From the NCBI GenBank assembly GCA_965240325.2, contig CBDEKP020000001.1, forward strand, positions 1-23,199: a stretch of DNA of 23,199 nucleotides, given 5' to 3'. This DNA is from Rebecca billardiae RCC1528 (lineage: Eukaryota > Haptophyta). A program made the translations under genes and the position numbers. Below the pieces are notes generated by a model, which was not told the DNA's origin, ran no database searches, and saw nothing but the letters and a program-made list of their open reading frames with translations. Shown here piece after piece: positions 1 through 7,028 of this stretch (positions are counted from its first letter, which is position 1; each line of letters begins with the position of its first letter).

Positions 1-8
1 GGAGCGCT

Positions 9-59
9 CTCTCTCCTCCGAGCCTACGACTCGTCATCCCCGATTCTCAGTCGAGCCAC
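9..59 (+). repeat. Left terminal inverted repeat of the PLV
   Basis: These 51 bases are the exact reverse complement of 16145-16195. They start with ctctctcctccgag and end with tcgagccac. The match breaks at base 8 on the outside and base 60 on the inside. Inverted termini suit protein-primed replication of a linear genome by the PolB encoded next to it. Confidence 0.93.
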
Positions 60-100
60 ATCGAGCCACATCGAGCCACATCGAGCCACATCGAGCCACG
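51..100 (+). repeat. 10-bp tandem repeat at the left end (5 copies)
   Basis: The unit tcgagccaca occurs four times in a row, followed by tcgagccacg. The array begins inside the inverted repeat and runs inward. The right end has a shorter, interrupted version (about 16096-16125, opposite strand), so the two termini differ in copy number. The following bases to about 152 are C-rich and degenerate (ccgccgccac). Confidence 0.9.
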
Positions 101-163
101 ACGACCCACGAGCCACCATCCCACCAACCGCCGCCGCCACGCCGCCGCCGCGTTTATTTCGGC

Positions 164-179
164 GCAATATAAAATCTTA
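164..179 (+). promoter_or_regulatory. AT-rich box upstream of the first gene
   Basis: The sequence gcaatataaaatctta is an AT-rich island in very GC-rich DNA, ending 18 nt before the ATG at 198. It resembles the AT-rich boxes before other genes of the element and is a plausible core promoter. This rests on position and composition only. Confidence 0.4.
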
Positions 180-197
180 CGCACGTGTATAATACTG

Positions 198-848
198 ATG
201 CCTTGGCGTGTGACTTGCGATGCACGCACCGGAGCGCCCGGCTTCGCCGAGAGCGAGGAATACGAATCACGCTGGTATGTGGACCTGACGGACGCCATTC
301 GTCACTTGCTCAATTTCAGCCCCTCGGAGCGGTTTCATTGCGTCCGCCACGCCACGGTACACTTCGAGTACTCGGGCGGTCGGGCATGCGAATTTCGGGA
401 TGGCCTGATTTTCTACGGCAATAGCCTCAGGGACTTAGGCGTGAGCGAGCGCACCTTTGATGACGCGTTCGAACAGGCGCTCGGCATCAAGCCGGTCACG
501 CTGGAGCGGGTGAAGAACGTGTATGTCCCCATCGACACGAATGTTTCCTCCGGCCGCCATCGCCTCACGCAAGAGACCATCAAGCAAAAATCAAGGCGCT
601 TACTTCCTCCGGAGGAAGAGTTGGAGGCGCACAGAGAGGAGAACATCGAGTGCTCCGAATGCCGCCGCGAGGTGCCATTCGAGCTCTTCGCCTTCCGCCG
701 CCGCCGAGGCGGCAGCGTGACACGCACGATGAACTGCTACGAGTGCCACCTCGAGCAGGTGCGCATCCGCCGGGCGCGCTTCGTGAGCAAGGGCGCATCC
801 TCGGTGGAGCGCGACGCTCAAATAAAATCGGCGATTCGCGCCACCTAG
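198..848 (+). CDS. Hypothetical zinc-ribbon protein (216 aa)
   Basis: This is the first gene of the element, reading inward from the left terminus. I do not recognise the family. The C-terminal third contains two CxxC pairs (C152/C155 and C180/C183) separated by a basic stretch with RRRR at 167-170, which looks like a zinc ribbon that could bind nucleic acid. The first 120 residues look globular, with no signal peptide or membrane segment. The ATG at 198 follows an AT-rich box at a spacing similar to other genes here; an overlapping frame starting at 185 has no such features. It lies 78 bp before the polymerase gene on the same strand, so a role in replication or early regulation is possible but is only inferred from position. 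Confidence 0.65.
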   Translation: MPWRVTCDARTGAPGFAESEEYESRWYVDLTDAIRHLLNFSPSERFHCVRHATVHFEYSGGRACEFRDGLIFYGNSLRDLGVSERTFDDAFEQALGIKPVTLERVKNVYVPIDTNVSSGRHRLTQETIKQKSRRLLPPEEELEAHREENIECSECRREVPFELFAFRRRRGGSVTRTMNCYECHLEQVRIRRARFVSKGASSVERDAQIKSAIRAT

Positions 849-876
849 AGAAATCGGGGGGCGCGTTATTCTAGCG

Positions 877-892
877 CCAAATAAAAATGTCA
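877..892 (+). promoter_or_regulatory. Box CCAAATAAAAATGTCA upstream of PolB
   Basis: The box ends 34 nt before the PolB ATG at 927. A near copy, ggcaaaataaaatgtca on the minus strand (11482-11498), precedes the major capsid gene. A weaker relative, caaataattttctca (5568-5582), ends exactly 34 nt before the ATG at 5617. Recurrence before three separate genes suggests a second promoter class. A short inverted repeat (ggcgc/gcgcc, 860-878) lies just upstream, after the stop of the first gene. Confidence 0.5.
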
Positions 893-926
893 ACCACCAT
901 CATAACACAAAATCCACGTTTGTAGT

Positions 927-3900
927 ATGATGAACGTTGATGCCCTCATCCGAAATGCCCGCGCGCGCCTCAACGAGCGCACTCCTCGCATCGAAATTCC
1001 AATCACGAGTCGCCTGGGCGCTACCGCAGCGGCTCGTCGCGCTACTAGTCGTACTAGTGGAAACACGAACCCCATCGCCAGAGCGTTCCAGTCTCCGCCG
1101 GGCAGCCCACCCGCCGGCTCGACGCCAGCCACCGGCCTTCGCCCCATCAGCCGCTCGCTCAGCCAATACACGCGGGAGCAGCTCGTGCGCATCCGCCAAT
1201 TCCAAGACGCATTCGAGGGCTTCGGCATGAGCGCGCCGCAAGTCCTCGCCGGCATGCTTTATCAAGATCCGTGGAGCGAACAGCGGCGCAAGATCCCCTC
1301 CACTAGCAGACAGCTCGACGCCCTCGCCGAGCGCGTCGCCAGCAAGATCTCCGGCCCCGCGCCCCGCCGCCGCCGCCGCGCGCCCGCCCGCGCGCCCGAC
1401 CGCGAGCGCGCCGCGAGCCTCCTCCAGCGCTTCAATCGCTCCCACCGCTGGACTGACACCCAGCGCACGCAACTGGAAGTCGACCGGAACCTCGCCATGC
1501 TCTCCACAAGCATGCAGGATCGGTATTTTGAGTTCATCGACCGCAAGCGCTTCATCATGCCGCTCAAATGGATTCTACGCGAGAATCTTGGGTTGCTCCT
1601 GGAGCAGCAGCTGAATTACACGCCGAGCCAGCATCACCTCGGGGCGATTCTCCAGACGATTAATGCGACTATTGACGCTCGCTTGCAGGAGATACCGTAC
1701 AGCCGGCTTTCGATGCACATTCGACTCGAATCGATATTCGCGCACGCCAAGGTGACGATTAGCAAATCCAACAAGAACGGAAAGTCCGTCGAGACGTCCG
1801 ATTTCACCTGGGAGGCGGACCCCTTCGCGGTGACCATGCACGAGGTCGCTCAGCTCAAGACCCGCGAGGAGATTATGCTCCACGCGCGCGCCTTCAAAAA
1901 CGAGAATGACAAGTATAATCCGACCGCCCTCAACAAGGGCTTCTACGAATTCGGTGTGGTCACCGCGGGCGCGAAGGAGCTCGACAATTCGACGACGCGC
2001 CTGGTCATCGACAAAGGCAATCCCGAGGATGTGCAGCAGGCCAAGACCAAAATCGCGGAGATGCTTGCGCTCGTCACCTCCACGAGCAATCCGCAGTACA
2101 GTGCGCGGCGATTTGTGGGCCTCCTCAGTTTTGATGTGGATACCTACCCGATCAATGCCGTCCGCCAGCAGGGCTCGTCCTACGTCAAGCTCCCGCAGAA
2201 GTTCGGTGGTGGGAGCAAGGGGCTGATCAACCCGGAGAACAAGACCGACAACAAGTGTTTTCTGTGGGCCTCGCTCATGCACTTTGCCAGCGCAGATGGA
2301 GCCAAGAAGCTGGAGCGCACCAGCACGCTCAAGCGCTACGAGTCGATGATCGTCTGGCCGGAGGAGGTCAAGTTCCCGTTCGACTGCACCGACATCCCGA
2401 GCCTCGAGGAGGCCAACCCCACCCTCACCTGGAACGTCTTCTCACTCGAGCAGATCAAGCGCACCGCAGAGGATCATCATGAGCACCCCGAAGATACCGA
2501 CGAGTCCAAGTACCCCATCGTGCCGATTCACACGACCACGCCGGAGAAATACCGCGAGCGCACGCTCATCAACATCCTCGCGTACGAGAGCCACTACGTC
2601 TTCATCAAGGACCTCGACAAGCTCCTCAGCGAGCGTGCGCACAACTGCGCGCACTGCCCCATCTGCACGCGCCGCTTCAGGACCAAGGCAAACCGCGATC
2701 AGCACACAGCGCAGTGCAACGCCAATTGGCGTCACCTCTTCCAGCCGTGGACGCTCGACGAGATTAAGAGCCAGGCGAGGACACCTCAGGAGCTCAAACG
2801 CACCGAGACGGACATCACCTACTCGCAAGATACTTCCGTCGTGTGGAAGCCGGTGGTAGCGGTGGCTGACTTCGAGGCGGTCAACACCACGCAGGTCAAC
2901 GGGCAGACGCACCAGAAGGCGCAATCGGTAAGCCTCAAGTTTGATTTTCAGGACGGCATGGAGGTTCCTAACATCGATTGCAGCTTTATGGGTCCGGATG
3001 CGGGCGTGCGGTTTTTGCATGCGCTGCTCGATGCTACCCCAAAGATCCGCGATGCATGCTCGCGCTATAAGGGCAACTTTTCAAAGGTCACCGCGGCCGA
3101 CCGCGAGCACTTTGAGGCGAGCGAGACGTGCCACTTTTGCGGTGAGGCTGCCTTCTCCTCAAACGCGGAGATTGCTCGCGCCGAGGCGGAGTATGAGCTC
3201 AAAGCGAAACTCGCGGTGGATGCGGACGAAAAGGATTCGCTGAAGGGCGCGCTCGAGGAGGTTCGGGCCCAGCGCAAGGTCCTCGACCACTGTCACTGCA
3301 CGGGCCTCTACCGCGGCGCGGCGCACTCGCGGTGCAACCTCAAGCACGGCACGCCGAGCCTCATCAGCAGCATTCCGGTCTACTTCCACAACATGTCCTA
3401 TGATAGCCAGCTCATCATGCAGGCGCTCTCCGACGTGAGCGTTCAGGCGCGCATCAAGGAGCACAAAGTCCGAATGAACGCCATGGTGATCAACTCCGAG
3501 CGTTTCAAGACGCTCGAGATTGGGCCCTTCCGCATCCTCGACTCGATGACTTTTCTGGGCGGAAGCTTGGCGGAATCTCTGAAGAATCTGCCTTCAGAGG
3601 CCAAGCACTCGCTCCGCCAGGCGGCCAACGAGCACGCCGAGCGCTTCGGCAAGGACCCAAGTGCAGTGTTCGAGGCCTTCAAGCACAAGCAGGTCTTCCC
3701 GTACGAGTTCGACTGGCATCAACACCTCGACGAATTCATCAGCGCAGACCCTCAGCTCTTCAGCTCCAAGCTCTGTGAAGGCTACGGCAAGACCGACGAG
3801 GAGCTGGAGGAGCGCCTGGAGGCCGAGCAAGAGGAGCTTGAGAAGAGCCTGCCCGAGCGCATGAGCCGCCTGCAGGAGGCGACCGGCATCGTCACGTGGC

Positions 3901-5543
3901 GCGACCTCCACGATCTGTACCTCAGCATTGATGTCTGCGGGCTCCAAGATTGCATGCGCGCATTCCGCAAGACCTCGATGAACACGTACGGCCTCGACCC
4001 GGCCTATTGCATCTCCAACTCGCAGTTCGCGTGGAAGGCCATGCTCAAGCTTACGGGCGTGAGGCTCGAGAGCATCCCGACGAGCGGACTGTACGAGCAC
4101 GCCGAGTCCGGGCTCCGCGGAGGCATGTCGATGGCGCGAAACCGCATCGCACACGCCAATCACCCAGATCTCCCCGAATTTGATCCCACCAAAGAATTTT
4201 CGGCCATTCACGATTTTGATGCCAACGCGCTTTATGCCTCGGTGATGTCGTGGAAGCTACCGACGGGCGGGTATAAGGACGTCGATCCGGAGCGCTTCGA
4301 TGCCAACGATCCGCGCTACGGTGGGCTCCCGACGCGACCGAATCAGCCGTGTGAAGAATGGCAGGGCGACGTGGGGGCGCTCGTGACAGTGGACATCGAC
4401 TACCCAGACCGGCTGCACGACCTTCACAGCGACTACCCGCTGCTCCCTGAGGTGATGGAAGTACCCGACGAGATGCTCTCCCCTGCGCAGCAGGGCAAGC
4501 GCGCCGTCAAGACCACCAAGCTGATTGCGCACCTTGGCTCCCGCAAAAATTACACGCTCAACGTCACGATGCTCAAGTTTGCGCTGGCGCAGGGGCTCGT
4601 GCTCACCAAGGTGCACCGAGTCGTCGAGTTCGAGCAAAGTCCGTGGCTGCGCCCGTGGGTGGACCTCAACACGCGGCTGCGCAAGCAGGGCAAGAACGCC
4701 TTCGAGGAGGGGTATTTCAAGCTCATGGTGAACGCATGCTTCGGCAAGACCATGGAGCGAATCTACCACCACACGCAGGCTCGATTCATTGATAACCGTG
4801 CTGCATTCACTCGGGCCATGACGAGTCACCGGGCGCTCACGTACAAGCCTATCGCACCCGAGTTTGCGCTCGTGACGATGAGCAAGCGCGAGTACGTGCG
4901 TGACAAGCCCATCTTCGTGGGTGCCTCGATCCTCGACTTTTCGAAATTGTGGATGTATACGTTTTTGTATAATGTGGTCTACCCCACCTTCGGTCCGAAG
5001 AATGCCCGCCTGCTCGGGACGGATACCGACTCGCTGATTATGAATTTCCGAGCGCCCTCGCACGAGGCCTATTTGGAGAAAATGCTCAGCATCCGCGATG
5101 AATGGCTGGACACGAGCAAATTTCCGGAGGGGCACCCGCTCTTCACGGACGACAACCGCAAGACGCCGGGGTTTTTCAAGGACGAGCTCGGCGATAATCT
5201 GGCGGTGGCAGTGGCCTTTGTGCGGGCGAAGACGTACTCAATCAAGACGCGCAAGAGCCTCGAGGGCGAGCTTGAGGACGTCCACCGAGCCAAGGGGGCT
5301 CCCTCCCGCTGCGTGCAAAATAGCCTCACGCACGACGACTACGAGACGACGATTTTAGATAATTCGAGCGTCAGCGCACAGTATCACGATTTGCAATACA
5401 AAAATCACAACATAGTTTTCAGTCGCCGCGTGAAGAAGGTGCTCGACTGGGTCGACGATAAGGGCTATCATCTCTCGGCCGAGCGCACCATCGCCCTCAA
5501 TCACTGGCGCATCAAGGCCGGTGGTCACGCTCTCGCGGCGTAA
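927..5543 (+). CDS. polB: Protein-primed-type family B DNA polymerase with embedded endonuclease VII-like domain (1538 aa)
   Basis: This is the replicative DNA polymerase of the element (DNA_pol_B_2 type). A basic, disordered N-terminus leads to a conserved block (PENKTDNKCFLW, about 439-450) typical of Polinton/PLV polymerases. A C2HC finger follows (C577, C580, H593, C597). Exonuclease motifs are DFE (D648), HNMSYD (D826) and YLSID (D1002). An endonuclease VII-like module sits between Exo I and Exo II: C735/C738, DHCHCTG from D787, and HSRCN (H800, C803). Polymerase motifs are DFDANALY (D1096), KLMVNACFG (N1269) and GTDTDS (D1366, D1368), followed by a RAKTY block. All catalytic residues are present, so the enzyme is predicted active. 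In the known family a protein primer starts synthesis at the inverted repeats; no separate terminal protein gene was recognised. ATG at 927 is followed immediately by a second ATG at 930. Confidence 0.95.
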   Translation: MMNVDALIRNARARLNERTPRIEIPITSRLGATAAARRATSRTSGNTNPIARAFQSPPGSPPAGSTPATGLRPISRSLSQYTREQLVRIRQFQDAFEGFGMSAPQVLAGMLYQDPWSEQRRKIPSTSRQLDALAERVASKISGPAPRRRRRAPARAPDRERAASLLQRFNRSHRWTDTQRTQLEVDRNLAMLSTSMQDRYFEFIDRKRFIMPLKWILRENLGLLLEQQLNYTPSQHHLGAILQTINATIDARLQEIPYSRLSMHIRLESIFAHAKVTISKSNKNGKSVETSDFTWEADPFAVTMHEVAQLKTREEIMLHARAFKNENDKYNPTALNKGFYEFGVVTAGAKELDNSTTRLVIDKGNPEDVQQAKTKIAEMLALVTSTSNPQYSARRFVGLLSFDVDTYPINAVRQQGSSYVKLPQKFGGGSKGLINPENKTDNKCFLWASLMHFASADGAKKLERTSTLKRYESMIVWPEEVKFPFDCTDIPSLEEANPTLTWNVFSLEQIKRTAEDHHEHPEDTDESKYPIVPIHTTTPEKYRERTLINILAYESHYVFIKDLDKLLSERAHNCAHCPICTRRFRTKANRDQHTAQCNANWRHLFQPWTLDEIKSQARTPQELKRTETDITYSQDTSVVWKPVVAVADFEAVNTTQVNGQTHQKAQSVSLKFDFQDGMEVPNIDCSFMGPDAGVRFLHALLDATPKIRDACSRYKGNFSKVTAADREHFEASETCHFCGEAAFSSNAEIARAEAEYELKAKLAVDADEKDSLKGALEEVRAQRKVLDHCHCTGLYRGAAHSRCNLKHGTPSLISSIPVYFHNMSYDSQLIMQALSDVSVQARIKEHKVRMNAMVINSERFKTLEIGPFRILDSMTFLGGSLAESLKNLPSEAKHSLRQAANEHAERFGKDPSAVFEAFKHKQVFPYEFDWHQHLDEFISADPQLFSSKLCEGYGKTDEELEERLEAEQEELEKSLPERMSRLQEATGIVTWRDLHDLYLSIDVCGLQDCMRAFRKTSMNTYGLDPAYCISNSQFAWKAMLKLTGVRLESIPTSGLYEHAESGLRGGMSMARNRIAHANHPDLPEFDPTKEFSAIHDFDANALYASVMSWKLPTGGYKDVDPERFDANDPRYGGLPTRPNQPCEEWQGDVGALVTVDIDYPDRLHDLHSDYPLLPEVMEVPDEMLSPAQQGKRAVKTTKLIAHLGSRKNYTLNVTMLKFALAQGLVLTKVHRVVEFEQSPWLRPWVDLNTRLRKQGKNAFEEGYFKLMVNACFGKTMERIYHHTQARFIDNRAAFTRAMTSHRALTYKPIAPEFALVTMSKREYVRDKPIFVGASILDFSKLWMYTFLYNVVYPTFGPKNARLLGTDTDSLIMNFRAPSHEAYLEKMLSIRDEWLDTSKFPEGHPLFTDDNRKTPGFFKDELGDNLAVAVAFVRAKTYSIKTRKSLEGELEDVHRAKGAPSRCVQNSLTHDDYETTILDNSSVSAQYHDLQYKNHNIVFSRRVKKVLDWVDDKGYHLSAERTIALNHWRIKAGGHALAA

Positions 5544-5567
5544 TGGACTAGCGCGTTTTTCTTGGCT

Positions 5568-5582
5568 CAAATAATTTTCTCA
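5568..5582 (+). promoter_or_regulatory. AT-rich box upstream of the 172-aa gene
   Basis: The sequence caaataattttctca lies in the 73-bp gap after the PolB stop and ends 34 nt before the next ATG, the same spacing as the PolB box. It is likely a promoter of the same class, though the match is partial. Confidence 0.4.
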
Positions 5583-5616
5583 CTCACTAGTAGAAAACTG
5601 GAAAACTAGTAAAACT

Positions 5617-6135
5617 ATGGCCCCCTGCGATTTTGACGTTTCCGCTCGCCACGATTGTAGATGCCGCGATTGCCGTGAGATGCGCACCGAGTTCGAGGCC
5701 CTCAAGGAGCGCGTGGTGGCTCTCGAGCGTGTCTTCGCCGCGCCGCCCGAGCCGAGCGCACGCCCCGGGTCGCTCACGGCGGCATCATTAAATGCGATCA
5801 AGACTCACTTTAGTGGTATCGAAGTGGTCGGCGCCAAGTTCTTCAATGAGCATTGTGTTGTGGGCAAGCTCAGCGAGCCCTTCGTGAAGGGTCACACTGT
5901 ACCGCAATCGTTCAAGATTACCCGCAAAATTACCGCCGTCAGTGAGGCGTACGGTGAGCCGGGTCGAGCGCCGATCTCTCAGTCGGCTACGCCCTCAACC
6001 CTTCGGGACGTACTGTGGCCGCGACGTGACTCGTGGTCACGTCAGCGAGGCGGAGCTTCGCTAAGCGCGCCCGCCGCGCCTCCCGCTGATTCGTGTGATC
6101 AACCGATGTTCGCTGATTCTGATGGTGAGGACTGA
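5617..6135 (+). CDS. Hypothetical protein with N-terminal Cys cluster and short coiled coil (172 aa)
   Basis: I do not recognise the family. Residues 14-19 hold a CRCRDC cluster, followed by a heptad-like helix (about 22-42, EFEALKERVVALERVF) that could form a short coiled coil. A central part (about 55-110) looks folded. The last 50 residues are low in structure, rich in Ser/Pro/Ala and end in an acidic tail (DSDGED). It has its own AT-rich upstream box and lies 73 bp behind PolB on the same strand. It converges with the GIY-YIG-like gene across a short gap that holds a hairpin. No function is proposed. Confidence 0.6.
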   Translation: MAPCDFDVSARHDCRCRDCREMRTEFEALKERVVALERVFAAPPEPSARPGSLTAASLNAIKTHFSGIEVVGAKFFNEHCVVGKLSEPFVKGHTVPQSFKITRKITAVSEAYGEPGRAPISQSATPSTLRDVLWPRRDSWSRQRGGASLSAPAAPPADSCDQPMFADSDGED

Positions 6136-6173
6136 GCGCAACGCCATCACACAATTTGGAAGGATCAAAAACA

Positions 6174-6204
6174 CTCGAAGGCGCTCGCTCGGAGCGCTTC
6201 CGAG
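6174..6204. terminator. Hairpin between convergent genes
   Basis: The segment ctcgaaggcgctc, a short loop, then ggagcgcttccgag can fold into an imperfect GC-rich stem. It sits in the 97-bp gap between two convergent genes (stops at 6135 and 6233). A hairpin here could serve 3'-end formation in both directions. Function is inferred from position. Confidence 0.35.
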
Positions 6205-6232
6205 TCTTAGGGGGCATGATACTATTTCGATA

Positions 6233-6883
6233 CTATTTTGAGGGGTTCTTTTTTCGAGCGGACGGTCGCGCGGACGGCCGCAGTAGCCGGATACCCTCGC
6301 TGCGGATACCGGTGATAGGGCCCGTGAATCGCGCGGTGATGACCTGCGCACGGCGATTGGCGTTCGCCCGCGTGGTCACGTTCGCGCCGGCGGGGATGAC
6401 GTTGTGCTGCTCGACGTCTGGCTCGCGCCCGCCTTGGCGCACGATTTTCCCTGCCTTATCAAACACGTAATACTTGCCGTCGACGGGCCGGCGCGCGCGC
6501 GCCAGTAGCCGAGCGACGTTCTCCTCGAGCATTGCCGGGTTGCTGATTTGCCTCCACTCTTTATCGAGCGGCGGCTTGACGAAGCCAAAGCCGGGGTTTG
6601 TGAGCGCGAGCAGGCGCTTCTCGGCGGGGAAGACCAAATTCGAAGACACAACCAAAAACCCGACTAGCCTGAACGAATTACCGGGTTTGACGTAGGGCAT
6701 CATATGACGATAGCCTTTGAAGGTTCGACTCACAATATTGGCGGTGAGGCCCATTTTGAACAAACGGTTAGAAGTGTCCCACCCGGGGGCGATCACATAT
6801 AGGCCCGCCGCCGGCTTCCCTTCCGGGGTGCGCTTCAGCAAATTCGCGTTTTGCATGGCCTTTTCAAACTGCGATGATTTCAT
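6233..6883 (-). CDS. GIY-YIG-like endonuclease domain protein (216 aa)
   Basis: The N-terminal half carries the pattern of a GIY-YIG / T5orf172-like nuclease: GLYVI at 27-31 for the first motif, FKMGLT at 42-47 for the second, R53 followed by GY at 57-58, and a conserved Glu in AEKRLL (E88). These correspond to the Tyr, Lys/Gly, Arg and Glu positions of the family, so catalytic residues seem present. The C-terminal part contains a KYYVFDKAGKIVRQGG segment and ends in a basic tail (SARPSARKKNPSK), which may bind DNA. GIY-YIG genes are known from some virophages and PLVs. It is the only minus-strand gene in the left half and is divergent from the LamG gene. A role in replication, recombination or element mobility is possible. 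Confidence 0.6.
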   Translation of the reverse strand: MKSSQFEKAMQNANLLKRTPEGKPAAGLYVIAPGWDTSNRLFKMGLTANIVSRTFKGYRHMMPYVKPGNSFRLVGFLVVSSNLVFPAEKRLLALTNPGFGFVKPPLDKEWRQISNPAMLEENVARLLARARRPVDGKYYVFDKAGKIVRQGGREPDVEQHNVIPAGANVTTRANANRRAQVITARFTGPITGIRSEGIRLLRPSARPSARKKNPSK

Positions 6884-6902
6884 GGCTTAGCTAATTGTTA
6901 CT

Positions 6903-6911
6903 CCGATTTTA
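6903..6911 (-). promoter_or_regulatory. TAAAATCGG box upstream of the GIY-YIG-like gene
   Basis: On the minus strand TAAAATCGG ends 19 nt before the ATG at 6883. It is one insertion/substitution away from the TAAAAATCCG box found before several other genes of the element, at a similar distance. Confidence 0.4.
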
Positions 6912-7028
6912 CTCGCATTAGCCGCCAAAGTGGAGTGTCGGTCGGCCACCCGGCAAAGTCATCATGTGCCGGCGACGAATCGCTTACCGATTCATATCTC
7001 ATGCCCTTATTAAAGAGGCCCTTGATTA

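Noticed and set aside
51-100. CRISPR-like array at the left end
   Set aside because: The 10-bp units are directly adjacent, with no spacers; this is a simple tandem repeat.
4257-5135. 292-aa minus-strand frame opposite PolB
   Set aside because: It is an antisense shadow of the polymerase catalytic domain, which has all expected motifs.
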